A DNA stretch of 64,000 bases from UBA6115 sp050953005 (GCA_050953005.1 JBMNLV010000006.1:121039-185038), one strand, 5' to 3'; shown: positions 1 through 9,358, counted from the stretch's first letter. Made by a program: numbers and translations. The notes: generated by a model from the sequence alone, not told the origin.

Positions 1-391
1 GGCTGCCATCCCTGCTGATGGCTTCGTAATGGGCGATCAGGCCGGCGTGGGTGGATTTGTTGTAGTAAGGGGTCACGCATAATTGGGCGTCAGCGCCCAG
101 TTCGCGCGCGCACCGTGCCATGCGGATGACATGGGCGGTGTTGTTGCCGCCGGTGCCGGCAATGACCGGTACCCGGCCCCGCGCAGCTTTGATGACGGTG
201 TCAAGCGCCAATGCCCATTCATCATCCTCCATCGTGCTGGGTTCGCCCGTGGTGCCGCAGGCGACCAGGGCGGCGATCCCACTGTCGATTTGCCAGTTGA
301 CAAGCTTGGTGAGCGACGCTAAATCAATGCCGTCCCTGTCAAACGGGGTGACCAGGGCGGTGCAGGCGCCGGTAAAAATCGGTGTTCTCAT
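1..391 (-). CDS. dapA: 4-hydroxy-tetrahydrodipicolinate synthase, N-terminal part (runs off the window)
   Basis: The enzyme condenses pyruvate with aspartate semialdehyde, the branch-point step to lysine and diaminopimelate in the cytosol. About the first 130 of the usual ~290 residues are visible. They begin MRTPIFTGACTALVTPF and contain the substrate-binding CGTTGE (residues 45-50) and TPYYNK (107-112) motifs. The Schiff-base lysine lies beyond the window edge. The ATG at 391 has AGGAGG 8 nt upstream. The gene follows asd on the same strand with a 12-nt gap, so the two consecutive enzymes of the pathway are very probably cotranscribed. Confidence 0.93.
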   Translation of the reverse strand, partial: MRTPIFTGACTALVTPFDRDGIDLASLTKLVNWQIDSGIAALVACGTTGEPSTMEDDEWALALDTVIKAARGRVPVIAGTGGNNTAHVIRMARCARELGADAQLCVTPYYNKSTHAGLIAHYEAISRDGS

Positions 392-403
392 GTTGAAATC
401 CTC

Positions 404-1495
404 CTATTTTCTGTGCAGAATATAGCCCTGCGCGCACAGCAGTTCGGCGGTCAGCACGCTGCCCCCGGCAGCGCCGCGCAGCGTGTTGTGCGACAGGCAA
501 ACAAAGCGCCAGTCCATCACCGGGTCCTCGCGCAGGCGGCCGATGACCACCGCCATTCCCTTGCCTTCCCCGCGGTCCAGCGCGGTTTGCGGGCGGTCCT
601 CCTGGGAGAGGTAGCGCAGAAAGGGGACGGGAGCTGAAGGCAGCTGAAGCTTCCGGGGCAGCGTTTCATCATCCTGCCAGCGTGCCAGGATTTCTTCTTT
701 TGCAGGTCTTTTGTCAAACTTGACCGAAACCGCTGCCAGGTGGCCATCGCTGACCGGAACGCGCACACATTGGGCGCTGATGACCGGATTCTGGCTGGGC
801 AGAATGGCGTCCAAACCGGGGCTGAGGCTGCCCCAGATCTTCAGGGGTTCCTGCTCGCTTTTTTCCTCTTCCCCGGCGATATAGGGGATGACATTGTCCT
901 TCATCTGTGGCCAATTGTCCAATGTCTTGCCCGCTCCGCTGACTGCCTGATAGGTGCAGGCCGTGATTGCGCGGATGCCAAAATCACGCAGGGGTGTCAG
1001 CGCGGGGACGTAGCTTTGGATGGAACAGTTGGGTTTGACCGCGATAAAGCCGCGCTGCGTGCCCAGTCGTTTGCGCTGCGCCGGGATGACCCGGGCGTGC
1101 TCCGGATTGATTTCCGGGATCAGCATCGGCACATCTGATATTCCCCGGCAGGCGGAGTTATTGCTGATGACAGCTATCTCCTGCCGCGCGTAAGCCTCCT
1201 CCAGAGCCAGGGTGCCGGCTTTATCCAGGGAAACTGCGCAAAATACCAGATCAACTTTCCGCGCTATCGCCTGTATTTCCATCGCGTCCATGACGTTCAA
1301 GTCGCTCACGTTTGGCGGGATGGGCTCGGACATTTGCCAGCGGCCCGCCACCGATTGCTTATAAGGCTGTCCGGCGCTTTGGGCGCTGGCTGCCAGCACT
1401 GTGATCTCAAACCAGGGATGCCCGGCCAGAAGCGTCACCAGCCGCTGACCGACCATGCCGGTCGCGCCCAAAATGCCTGCCCTGTAGCGTTTCAT
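404..1495 (-). CDS. asd: Aspartate-semialdehyde dehydrogenase
   Basis: NADP-dependent reduction of aspartyl phosphate to aspartate semialdehyde, which feeds the dapA product next door. The 363-residue protein opens with the dinucleotide-binding GILGATGMVGQ. The catalytic cysteine is in VKPNCSIQ (about residue 157), and the active-site His region is RVPVSDGHLA. The length and the VKPNCS form fit the longer archaeal/fungal-type ASADH branch that many Clostridia carry, rather than the E. coli type. An in-frame ATG lies at 1507, but GGTGAGGTG sits correctly before the ATG at 1495, which I chose. It lies 61 nt after the preceding minus-strand gene, across a hairpin at 1525-1546. Confidence 0.95.
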   Translation of the reverse strand: MKRYRAGILGATGMVGQRLVTLLAGHPWFEITVLAASAQSAGQPYKQSVAGRWQMSEPIPPNVSDLNVMDAMEIQAIARKVDLVFCAVSLDKAGTLALEEAYARQEIAVISNNSACRGISDVPMLIPEINPEHARVIPAQRKRLGTQRGFIAVKPNCSIQSYVPALTPLRDFGIRAITACTYQAVSGAGKTLDNWPQMKDNVIPYIAGEEEKSEQEPLKIWGSLSPGLDAILPSQNPVISAQCVRVPVSDGHLAAVSVKFDKRPAKEEILARWQDDETLPRKLQLPSAPVPFLRYLSQEDRPQTALDRGEGKGMAVVIGRLREDPVMDWRFVCLSHNTLRGAAGGSVLTAELLCAQGYILHRK

Positions 1496-1524
1496 TGCAC
1501 ACCTCACCGTTTAGCTATGGAATT

Positions 1525-1546
1525 CCCCGGCAAAATGCTGCCGGGG
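1525..1546 (-). terminator. Hairpin between the sugar isomerase-like gene and asd
   Basis: CCCCGGCA (1525-1532) pairs perfectly with TGCCGGGG (1539-1546) around a 6-nt loop. On the minus strand it is not followed by a T run, so it is more likely an RNA-stability or attenuating hairpin within the operon than a full terminator. Confidence 0.45.
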
Positions 1547-1556
1547 AGTTGGATTA

Positions 1557-2378
1557 TTATTTGACACCAAGATGCCTGAAGGTTTCCATGCTCAGGCGGG
1601 CATCTTCAAAGGGCGACTCACTGAAAGGTTCGTCCTGCTCCAGCACAAGCCAATCAGCGCCCGCGTCAAGCGCGGCTCGTACCAGACCTTCTGCGTCCTG
1701 TACGCCATGGCCAAAAGGACGGTAGGAGAAGCCGCTGCGGTCAATCTCCTCATTCTCGTTCAGGCCGATCAGCGCGTAGGGGGTGCGTCCGGAGTTGTCG
1801 GACACATAGTCCTTGATGTGCACCAATGGCGCGCGCCCCTTGTAGGACGCCAGATAGGTCAGGGGATCCACGCCTGCGTACTTGACCCAACAGGTGTCAA
1901 TCTCTGTTTGCAGAATGTCCGCCGGCAGGGCTTGGTAGATAAAGTCCAGGCCATAGATGCCCGATACCTTGACGAACTCAAAATCATGGTTGTGGTAGAG
2001 CAACTGGATGCCGGCATCCCTGCACTGGCTGCCAAAGCCGTACATCAGGGCCAATACCCTGGCAAAGCCGGGTGCGCCGGGGCGGTCTTCCTCGCCCAGG
2101 TAAGGGATGGCGATGTATGGGCAGCCCAGCTCCTTGTGGTAGCGGATAACCTCCTGTGGATCTGCCAGGATTTGCTGGACGGGTACATGGCTGGACAGGG
2201 CTGTCAGGTTGTTTTGTACCAGCAGCGCTTTCATTTGCGCGGCGCTGCGCCCGAAGAAACCTGCGAATTCCACGCCGTCAAAGCCCAACTCTTTCACCTG
2301 GCGCAGGGTACCTTCCAGGTCCTGTTCCATTTGGTTGCGCACGCAGTACAGTTGATAGGCGATCGGTGTTTTTTTCAT
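1557..2378 (-). CDS. Sugar phosphate isomerase/epimerase-like TIM-barrel protein
   Basis: A 273-residue member of the xylose isomerase-like TIM-barrel (AP endonuclease family 2) group, which isomerises, epimerises or dehydrates sugars and inositols using a divalent metal. Visible barrel motifs are GVEFAGFFG near residue 35, YHNHDFEF (metal and substrate side chains), EIDTCWVKYAGVDP, and HIKDY near the C-terminal third. No signal peptide. The ATG has AGGAG about 8 nt upstream. It sits 15 nt after a Gfo/Idh/MocA oxidoreductase, a pairing typical of inositol or unusual-sugar catabolism. The actual substrate cannot be read from the sequence. Confidence 0.82.
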   Translation of the reverse strand: MKKTPIAYQLYCVRNQMEQDLEGTLRQVKELGFDGVEFAGFFGRSAAQMKALLVQNNLTALSSHVPVQQILADPQEVIRYHKELGCPYIAIPYLGEEDRPGAPGFARVLALMYGFGSQCRDAGIQLLYHNHDFEFVKVSGIYGLDFIYQALPADILQTEIDTCWVKYAGVDPLTYLASYKGRAPLVHIKDYVSDNSGRTPYALIGLNENEEIDRSGFSYRPFGHGVQDAEGLVRAALDAGADWLVLEQDEPFSESPFEDARLSMETFRHLGVK

Positions 2379-2393
2379 TTTGATTCTCCTGTT

Positions 2394-3470
2394 TTAGTCA
2401 AAGTAGTAGGGTTGGCCGCTTGCGGCGCTTTTGTAGATGGCTTCCAGGATGCGGGTGACCATAAGCGCCTGCTCGGGCAACACGCACAGTTCGCCTTTGC
2501 CGCGGATAGCGGTATGGAAGGTGTGCTGCTCCATCATTTGCGGGTCTGCGGCATTGCCCTCAAAAAAGGCGACTGCCCCGGCTTTGAGATCCGGCTTTTC
2601 CACAAATTGCCGGCCGTGCTTGACGCCGTTGATACGCAGGCCGTCATGGAAGTCCGCGCCGCCCTTGGTGCCTGACAGCGTGGCGGTGGCTTCCTCAACA
2701 TCCAGGGTGTTCAGCGCCCAGGAAGCGCTGAGCATGATAGTGGCGCCGTTTTCCATCACCACAAAGCCGAAGGCGCTGTCCTCCACCGTAAATTTGTCAA
2801 CATCCCAGTCGCCCCAGGCGTTGGCAGTCTCACGGTCCTTGTTGAGCTTGTGATAGGTGGTTCCTACTGCGTATTTAGGCTGGTAGTTGTCCATCATCCA
2901 CAGGGTCAGGTCCAGCGCGTGGGTGCCAATGTCGATCAGCGGCCCGCCGCCTTGCTCATGCTCATTGAGAAAGACGCCCCAGGTCGGCACGGCGCGCCGG
3001 CGTACGGCATTGGCGCGGGCGAAATAAATCTCACCCAGTTCGCCTGCCTGAATGGCACGTTTGAGGTATTGGCTGTCAGCGCGATAACGGCTTTGATAGC
3101 CAATGGTCAGCAGCTTGCCGGTCAGCTTGGCGGCAGAGAGCATTTTGTGCGCTTCTTCGTAATTGATGGCCATGGGTTTTTCACACATGACATGCTTGCC
3201 GCTTTTGAGCGCGTCAACGGTAATCAAACTGTGGCTGCGGTTGGGTGTGCAGACATATACCGCGTCCAGATCCAGCTTGAGCAAGTCCCTGTAATCCTCG
3301 TATACCTTGGCGTCCTTTGCGCCATATTCCCCCGCGGCTTTTTGGGCGCGTTCGGGAATGATGTCGCAAAACGCGGTTACCTGCGCGTTGCCGAGCTTTT
3401 TGATGGATGGCAGATGCTTGTGGTTGGCAATTCCTCCGCACCCGATGATGCCCAGTTTCAGCGAATCCAT
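2394..3470 (-). CDS. Gfo/Idh/MocA-family NAD(P)-dependent oxidoreductase
   Basis: A cytosolic 358-residue oxidoreductase acting on a sugar or cyclitol. The N-terminal Rossmann fold starts KLGIIGCGGIA (residues 5-15). The family EKP signature is CEKPMA (about residues 96-101), and the C-terminal half is the alpha/beta substrate domain with GGGPLIDIGTHALDL carrying the catalytic-type His. The reading frame extends another 137 codons upstream, but that extension is not family-like. The ATG at 3470 follows GGGAGGG and a good promoter. First gene of the minus-strand run leading to asd and dapA; it probably works with the neighbouring isomerase. Confidence 0.85.
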   Translation of the reverse strand: MDSLKLGIIGCGGIANHKHLPSIKKLGNAQVTAFCDIIPERAQKAAGEYGAKDAKVYEDYRDLLKLDLDAVYVCTPNRSHSLITVDALKSGKHVMCEKPMAINYEEAHKMLSAAKLTGKLLTIGYQSRYRADSQYLKRAIQAGELGEIYFARANAVRRRAVPTWGVFLNEHEQGGGPLIDIGTHALDLTLWMMDNYQPKYAVGTTYHKLNKDRETANAWGDWDVDKFTVEDSAFGFVVMENGATIMLSASWALNTLDVEEATATLSGTKGGADFHDGLRINGVKHGRQFVEKPDLKAGAVAFFEGNAADPQMMEQHTFHTAIRGKGELCVLPEQALMVTRILEAIYKSAASGQPYYFD

Positions 3471-3497
3471 ACCGGCCCTCCCTATGATGATGGGTAC

Positions 3498-3526
3498 ATT
3501 ATAGTCCGTTTTTAACGCTTTGTCAT
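3498..3526 (-). promoter_or_regulatory. Promoter of the minus-strand oxidoreductase-isomerase-asd-dapA run
   Basis: On the minus strand ATGACA (3521-3526) and TATAAT (3498-3503) are separated by 17 bp, a near-consensus sigma-A promoter. It lies 28 nt before the start codon at 3470. Confidence 0.6.
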
Positions 3527-3642
3527 TGGATTCAATGTAATAAACCTTGTTTTCCAAGTTTGGGAATTTTAATATTATCCTCATAGAGGATGAATATAAC
3601 GCCCCTGCGCGTTGTATAGAAAATACGGAAAGGAAGCAACCC

Positions 3643-4998
3643 ATGAAAAGAATGCTGTCGCTGGTACTTGTCCTGCTTGTGGTGCTTGCTGCTGTCCGGA
3701 CGCAGGCTGCGAACACAAACGCTGTTTTGATGAAGGGCGCCAGCGGAGCCAAGGTGACTGCCTTGCAGGAGCGTCTGCTGGCCGCGGGGTTTTTATCCGG
3801 CGCTGTGGACGGACGATATGGGGATGGCACACAAAAGGCGGTATCCTCGGCGCAGGCCGCTTTGCGTGAAAAAGGGTACAATCTGGCGGTCGATGGCGTC
3901 GCGGGTCAGCAGACCCTGACACTGCTGTTTGATGATCGGGTCATGGAGCCATTCTTGACGTTCGGTTTGGGCGCCAGCGGGCCTCGGGTCATCAGTTTGC
4001 AAACCCGGCTGATCGATTTGAAATTCCTGGAAGGTCAGGCGGATGGATGCTTTGGACAGCAAACCTTAAATGCGCTCAAGGCCTTTCAGTCACATCTGAC
4101 GGGACAGGGGCTCCGGGTCAGCGGCATGGCGGACGCGGCCACGCGCGCGATGCTGCGGACAGATGCCGATTTGTCAGGCTTTGGCATCCGCGCGCCGGAA
4201 TTCTTTGATGACTCAAAGCCGCTCACGCTGAGTGATGAATACCTCAACGCACAGGCTGCGATCCTGGTGGACATGAACAGCGGGCGCATTCTCTTTCAAA
4301 AGGATATGGATACGCGTCATTACCCGGCCAGCACTACCAAGATCATGACCCTGTTGCTGGCGGTTGAGCGAGGGCATCTGGAGGAGAAGGTTGTGTTGCC
4401 TGCCGCCACCGGGAAGGTGCCGCGGGATTCTTCCCTGGTGCCTGTCTACCCCGGTGAAAGGATGGCCATGCGGGATTTGCTGTATGGGTTGATGATACGC
4501 TCCGGCAATGACGCGGCCAATGCCATCGCCGACATTTGCGCCGGCTCGGTTGAGGGATTTGTTATCCAAATGAACCAACGCGCGGCCAGTCTGGGTTTAA
4601 ACAACACGCATTTTACCAATCCTCATGGCTATCATAGCGCTGAGCACTACACCACCGCGCGCGATCTGGCAACCCTTGCCCTTAGCGCGATGGCAAACGA
4701 AGATTTTGCCGCGATCTCCTCAGCGCTATCCTATGAGATGCCCGCGACCCAGAAACGCGGCGCGCTGCTTATCCGAAACAGCAATGAGTTGCTGATTCCG
4801 TCCTCGCTTTTTTATTATGAAGCGGCCGTTGGTATCAAAAGCGGCTATACCAGTCATGCAGGTTTTTGCTATGTGGGGTCGGCTGTCAGGGAGGAGCAAC
4901 GGCTTTTGGCCGTGATCCTGGGCAGCAGAACGCGCAACCGAGGATGGGATGACATGGCCCGGCTGTTCAACTATGGATTTGTCACCCTTGACAAATAG
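3643..4998 (+). CDS. Secreted D-alanyl-D-alanine carboxypeptidase with two peptidoglycan-binding repeats
   Basis: Penicillin-binding serine peptidase (S11, DacF/DacB type) that trims the terminal D-Ala from peptidoglycan stem peptides outside the membrane. The 451 residues comprise a signal peptide (MKRMLSLVLVLLVVLAAVRTQA), two PG_binding_1 repeats (roughly residues 27-85 and 98-155, each with the ALQ.RL...F..G..DG pattern), then the peptidase. Its triad motifs are STTK (Ser230, Lys233), SGN (287-289) and KSG (399-401). The ATG at 3643 follows AAAGGAAG; the longer open frame upstream is not signal-like. No C-terminal membrane anchor is evident. Single gene, transcribed away from the minus-strand oxidoreductase. 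Confidence 0.92.
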   Translation: MKRMLSLVLVLLVVLAAVRTQAANTNAVLMKGASGAKVTALQERLLAAGFLSGAVDGRYGDGTQKAVSSAQAALREKGYNLAVDGVAGQQTLTLLFDDRVMEPFLTFGLGASGPRVISLQTRLIDLKFLEGQADGCFGQQTLNALKAFQSHLTGQGLRVSGMADAATRAMLRTDADLSGFGIRAPEFFDDSKPLTLSDEYLNAQAAILVDMNSGRILFQKDMDTRHYPASTTKIMTLLLAVERGHLEEKVVLPAATGKVPRDSSLVPVYPGERMAMRDLLYGLMIRSGNDAANAIADICAGSVEGFVIQMNQRAASLGLNNTHFTNPHGYHSAEHYTTARDLATLALSAMANEDFAAISSALSYEMPATQKRGALLIRNSNELLIPSSLFYYEAAVGIKSGYTSHAGFCYVGSAVREEQRLLAVILGSRTRNRGWDDMARLFNYGFVTLDK

Positions 4999-5125
4999 CG
5001 CTGTTTGTTTTGCCCTGAATGCAGCCGGAGCGGTTGGAAAGACCTTTGCCCGGCAGTTTATGCAACAGCTTGAGGCGTCACGCAGAGGTTAGAGGTCCGC
5101 TGTGGTCCCGCTGCGCTGGTTGTCA

Positions 5126-5154
5126 TTGACAACAAAAAGCCTCGGTGCTAAGAT
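5126..5154 (+). promoter_or_regulatory. Promoter of the envelope polysaccharide run
   Basis: TTGACA (5126-5131) and TAAGAT (5149-5154) are 17 bp apart. It drives the gene starting near 5295 and probably the three following genes. The leader is about 130 nt. Confidence 0.6.
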
Positions 5155-5294
5155 AGAAGAACCTTGAACAGTCTTTATTATGTTTATTTTTTAAAGTGGT
5201 TTTCAAGGTTGAAATTATTGACACAGGCGCTGACAACGCGAAAGTGGATCCGGCAGATGGGAATTGCCAATGTCAATGTAAGGAGACAATTTCT

Positions 5295-7256
5295 TTGTTG
5301 AAGCGACAGTTGTTTGCAGGGAAATCACGGATTGCGGTACTGATTGTCCTTGACATTGTTTTCCTGAGTGTGGTGTACTGTGCTTTTCTGCTGCGCTACA
5401 TGTACAGGGCATCCACGATACATCTCCATTCAATCGCGCGGTTCTTTTTTTTAATGCTGGGCAGTGTCCTGTTCTGCCGGTTTGTGTTTCGGATTTATCG
5501 GCAGGTATGGCGATATGCGGATTACCGTGTTTTTTTGCTCATGTTCATGGCGGATTTGGCTGGCGGCGCGTTTTACCTGGTGCTGGAGACCTTCTTGCTG
5601 GAGCGGCACCTGCCTCTTTTAATTACGGTATCCGCTTTTAGTATTGCGCTGCTGGTCACTCTGGCTTCACGGTTTTTATACCAATACCTTCGCAAGAGGC
5701 AAGACGATCTTCTGCCAAGCCGCAGCGCTGTCCCGCTTGAGAAAACGAATAAAATCAATGTTGCTATCGTGGGCGCAGGAAAGATGGGGGTCTTTCTGAC
5801 GCAAGAATTGCTTATGAACCCCAATTCCCGTTATCATCCGATGTACCTGATCGACAACGATCCGCGCAAAATCGGCACCAGCATTCATGGTGCGCAAGTG
5901 ATAGGGCCGGATCATCAGGTAATCCCTCGAATCAACAAGCTGCCTATCCAGGAGATCATTATCGCTTTGCCTCAGATGGAGCCGGAGGCGCGCGAAATAC
6001 TATTCAAACAATACATGGAAACCGGCTGCAAAGTTCTGGTGTACGACTATCCGATAGAACGGCTCAGTCAGCAAAACAGCAAGCGCCTGGTGCGTGATAT
6101 CAATATCGAGGATCTTCTTTTCCGCGCGCCGATTTCGCTCAAGGATCCGCAGGCACACAATTATTACCAGGGCAAGGTTATTTTGGTGACCGGCGCCGGC
6201 GGCTCCATCGGCAGTGAATTAAGCCGCCAGTTGGCCCGTTTTCAGCCCAAGCAGCTGGTATTGCTGGACATCTATGAAAACGGTGTTTACGACCTGGGGC
6301 AGGAGCTCAGGCGCCGCTATGGGGATAGCCTGAATATGCGCATTGTCATTGCCTCAGTATGCGATGTCAACCGAATCAACCAGGTGTTTGAGCGTTTCCG
6401 TCCCGAGGTTGTTTTGCATGCGGCCGCGCACAAGCATGTACCGCTGATGGAGGATAACTGTGCGGAAGCCATCCACAACAATGTCTTTGGCACCTATTAC
6501 ACCGCGATGGCCGCGGAAAAATACGGGACCCGCCGTTTTGTGCTGATATCAACTGACAAAGCAGTCAACCCGACCAATATGATGGGCGCTACCAAGCGTA
6601 TGTGCGAAATGATTGTGCAAAGCCGCCAGGATAGTCAGACGCAGTTTGCCGCGGTGCGCTTTGGCAACGTGCTGGGATCCGCCGGTTCCGTGGTACCGCT
6701 GTTTCGCCGGCAAATTGAGGAAGGCGGTCCGGTTACCATTACTGACAAGCGCATTATCCGCTATTTCATGACCATCCCCGAGGCAGCCCAGTTGGTGTTG
6801 CGCACCGGCACACGAGCTGAGAAATCTGAGGTGTATGTGCTGGATATGGGCAAACCCATCAAAATCTTAGATTTAGCCAATAAGATGATTTCGTTGTCCG
6901 GTTTAGTCCCCGATCAGGATATCAAGATCAAGGAAATAGGCTTGCGCCCCGGGGAAAAGCTGTATGAGGAGCTGCTGGTTCGCGTGGAGGAATGCACGCG
7001 CACGGATGATGAACGCATTTTTATCGAGAAGGGCAACGCGCCGGACCGGGAGGCGGTGGACAGGACGCTGCGCGCCCTTCGCCAAGCGCTGGATATGCAC
7101 GCGGATGATGATTTGCTTAAGGAGTTGATGATGCGCATCCTTCCATCATACCGTGATGCGCATGAAGTAAATGAAAAGGCGGCAGATGCGGCTGAAATGC
7201 AGGCTACCGGGGTAAATGGCGTCGATGTGCTGGAAATACTTGGCACCTCAACATAA
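5295..7256 (+). CDS. Membrane nucleotide-sugar 4,6-dehydratase, CapD/WbpM/FlaA1 type
   Basis: Inner-membrane short-chain dehydratase that converts UDP-HexNAc to its 4-keto-6-deoxy form for capsule or exopolysaccharide synthesis. The N-terminal four hydrophobic helices (about residues 8-150) are followed by a first Rossmann fold, INVAIVGAGKMG. The catalytic extended-SDR domain begins VTGAGGSIGSE and carries STDKAVNPTNMMGATKR, in which the usual YxxxK tyrosine is a methionine, as in the WbpM/PglF branch. An open frame starts at a GTG at 5196 without a ribosome site. AAGGAGA (5279-5285) is placed for the TTG pair at 5295/5298, so I prefer a TTG start (653 residues). Confidence 0.88.
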   Translation: MLKRQLFAGKSRIAVLIVLDIVFLSVVYCAFLLRYMYRASTIHLHSIARFFFLMLGSVLFCRFVFRIYRQVWRYADYRVFLLMFMADLAGGAFYLVLETFLLERHLPLLITVSAFSIALLVTLASRFLYQYLRKRQDDLLPSRSAVPLEKTNKINVAIVGAGKMGVFLTQELLMNPNSRYHPMYLIDNDPRKIGTSIHGAQVIGPDHQVIPRINKLPIQEIIIALPQMEPEAREILFKQYMETGCKVLVYDYPIERLSQQNSKRLVRDINIEDLLFRAPISLKDPQAHNYYQGKVILVTGAGGSIGSELSRQLARFQPKQLVLLDIYENGVYDLGQELRRRYGDSLNMRIVIASVCDVNRINQVFERFRPEVVLHAAAHKHVPLMEDNCAEAIHNNVFGTYYTAMAAEKYGTRRFVLISTDKAVNPTNMMGATKRMCEMIVQSRQDSQTQFAAVRFGNVLGSAGSVVPLFRRQIEEGGPVTITDKRIIRYFMTIPEAAQLVLRTGTRAEKSEVYVLDMGKPIKILDLANKMISLSGLVPDQDIKIKEIGLRPGEKLYEELLVRVEECTRTDDERIFIEKGNAPDREAVDRTLRALRQALDMHADDDLLKELMMRILPSYRDAHEVNEKAADAAEMQATGVNGVDVLEILGTST

Positions 7257-7274
7257 ATGGAGGAATTAAATAAA

Positions 7275-8237
7275 ATGAAACAACTTTTGCTTCGACTGGG
7301 AATTTTCTTTATGTGCGCTGCGCTGGTGTCGGCGCCTGTTATGGGGCAGGCAACAGATGGTTTTTCGCTCACCCAGGAACAGTATGACATAATAGACCAG
7401 GCCTTACTGGATGAGACCAAGGAACTGCCAATCAGTGACGAGTTTCGTATCAATGTGTCCCCGGATGATCTTTCCGTAACACCGGGGCTGGATGAGAATT
7501 GGACCAATATCCTGCTGTTGGGGACAGATACCGGCAGTATCAAATTGAACTACGGCCGGACAGACACTATGATCATTATGTCTGTTAACAAGAACACCGG
7601 CAAAATCCGCCTTTCATCCCTGGTGCGAGACATGAAGGTCAGCCTCCCTTTCCATAAAAGGGAATATAAAATCAATACGGCCAATGCTTTTGGCGGCCCG
7701 CTCCTTGCTGTCAAAACCGTAAATGAAGTCTTCGGGCTCAATATCCGTCATTATGTTTCCATCAACTTCAGTGGTTTTATCAAGGTAATCGACAGCCTGG
7801 GCGGTGTGGAGCTCCTGCTGAACGCCGGCGAGTCTCAGATTGTCGGGGTGCCTCACCTTAACGAGCCCCAGCTGCTCAACGGCACCCAGGCGCTGAGCTA
7901 TGTCAGAATCAGGAAGCTTGATGATAATTTTGGCCGCAATGAGCGTCAGCGCAAACTCCTGTCCTCCTTGTTCAACAAAGTGATGAGCGATTCAGATATA
8001 GAGTCTGCAATGCGGGCGTTGACGGAAGTCCTCAGGCACATGGTGACCAACCTGAGCATCAATGATTTGTTCACCCTGATTGTCCCGGTGTTTCGCGGTA
8101 TGGAGAACATGGAAACTACAGGGTTTCCGGCTTCCGGTGATTACAGACATGAGCAAAGTGCCGACACCAAGGATTCCTATGTTGTTTTTGATCTTGAAAC
8201 TACCCGACGGAAACTGCACGATTATATTTATCAATGA
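7275..8237 (+). CDS. LytR-CpsA-Psr (LCP) family wall-polymer ligase
   Basis: LCP proteins transfer undecaprenyl-linked teichoic acid or capsule polymers to peptidoglycan on the outer face of the membrane. The 320 residues start with an N-terminal signal/anchor (MKQLLLRLGIFFMCAALVSA). The LCP core has ILLLGTDTGS, the phosphate-binding GRTDTMIIMSVN, IRLSSLVRDMKV and the later LSYVRIRKLDDNFGRNERQR, which holds the conserved arginines. An ATG directly at the previous stop (7257) is open, but GGAGG at 7259-7263 supports the ATG at 7275. Lies 18 nt after the dehydratase and overlaps the next gene region, so it belongs to the same transcript. Confidence 0.9.
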   Translation: MKQLLLRLGIFFMCAALVSAPVMGQATDGFSLTQEQYDIIDQALLDETKELPISDEFRINVSPDDLSVTPGLDENWTNILLLGTDTGSIKLNYGRTDTMIIMSVNKNTGKIRLSSLVRDMKVSLPFHKREYKINTANAFGGPLLAVKTVNEVFGLNIRHYVSINFSGFIKVIDSLGGVELLLNAGESQIVGVPHLNEPQLLNGTQALSYVRIRKLDDNFGRNERQRKLLSSLFNKVMSDSDIESAMRALTEVLRHMVTNLSINDLFTLIVPVFRGMENMETTGFPASGDYRHEQSADTKDSYVVFDLETTRRKLHDYIYQ

Positions 8238-8263
8238 ATTTTATTAAAGGATGTGTATGTAAC

Positions 8264-9319
8264 GTGAAAAGACTTCTTATTGTTCTGCTTTCAATTGCTA
8301 TCTTGTTGCCGGTGATTGGCGTAGCCCAGGTGGTGGATCCTACTGTCAGCAGAGGAATCGAACCAGTCCGAGGGCTGGCAAACAATCCGGTGATTGAAGG
8401 AGAGAATCAACTGACCGGCTTGCCGACGGATGCGCCTTACATCCCTGTTTTAGTGAATATTGACAATGTCGCCGGCGCGTGGCCGCAGTGGGGTATCGTG
8501 GATGCTGACATCATTTATGAGCTGCCGATTGACGGCTTGAGTTTGACGCGGCTGATGGCGCTGTTTGGCTACCGGCATCCGCAGGATGTTGGCCCGGTGC
8601 GCTCCGGACGCATCATGCACGCTGAAATGCGTGAGGAGTGGGACGCCGCCTGGGTGTATGTCGGTGTCCAGGAAAAGAAAGGTTCCAATGTCAATGACTA
8701 CTTAAGAAAGCATGGGGTGCGCAGCAAGCCGGTCAACCTGTTGTTTGATGGCACCGGCAATCGCTACGGCTACCTGTTTGGCGCAAAGAAAGGGTATAAA
8801 AACCCGCATCATCACAGCATCGACCTGACGAAGATTGCTCAGGAGGTATCCGCCTATACTTTCCCGCAGCGCCCCTTCCTCTTCACGGACGAGCTGCCTG
8901 AGACCGGAGTTCAAGCAAGCCGCGTTGATTTGAAGTATGGAACAAGGCAGGACTCTTATTCAAACTCTTATTATATTTACGATGAACAAACCAACCAGTA
9001 TACGCGTTACCGCGACAACACACTGTATGTGGACGCCAATCAGCCGGATGCAGGGCTGACGTTCTCCAACCTGATTGTCCAGTGGACAGAGCTGAAATTC
9101 AACGGCGCTTCAAACGCGCCGCTGCTTAAGGAAGTGGGCGAGGGCAACGCGGACATTTTTACCGGCGGACGCTACATCGCGGGCTACTGGGTAAGGGAAT
9201 CGGTCGGCTCAAGGACGGTTTTTTATGATGAAAACGGTGAAGAGATCCGCCTGCAGCGCGGGAAGACCTTCATTAACGTTGTTTCCGATCGCGCTACCAC
9301 GCTCAGCTATGAGGAATAA
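8264..9319 (+). CDS. Secreted DUF3048 (YerB-like) protein
   Basis: Member of the DUF3048 family, of which Bacillus YerB is the named example; the biochemical function is unknown. It begins with a hydrophobic export signal (KRLLIVLLSIAILLPVIGVA). The conserved family pattern is visible: NQLTGLPTDAPYIPVLVNID, WGIVDADIIYELPIDG, TRLMALF and VGPVRSGR. YerB proteins are usually lipoproteins, but no lipobox cysteine follows this signal. The frame also has an ATG at 8234 overlapping the LCP stop (ATGA). I prefer the GTG at 8264 because AAAGGA precedes it and the signal peptide then begins at the start. Third gene of the envelope run. Confidence 0.82.
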   Translation: MKRLLIVLLSIAILLPVIGVAQVVDPTVSRGIEPVRGLANNPVIEGENQLTGLPTDAPYIPVLVNIDNVAGAWPQWGIVDADIIYELPIDGLSLTRLMALFGYRHPQDVGPVRSGRIMHAEMREEWDAAWVYVGVQEKKGSNVNDYLRKHGVRSKPVNLLFDGTGNRYGYLFGAKKGYKNPHHHSIDLTKIAQEVSAYTFPQRPFLFTDELPETGVQASRVDLKYGTRQDSYSNSYYIYDEQTNQYTRYRDNTLYVDANQPDAGLTFSNLIVQWTELKFNGASNAPLLKEVGEGNADIFTGGRYIAGYWVRESVGSRTVFYDENGEEIRLQRGKTFINVVSDRATTLSYEE

Positions 9320-9358
9320 GCAATAACTCTTTTGCCAGTGTCTATGAGGGAGGGGAAT

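Noticed and set aside
1572..2675. 367-codon plus-strand frame opposite the isomerase and oxidoreductase genes
   Set aside because: Antisense to two recognised enzymes, with no ribosome site or domain.
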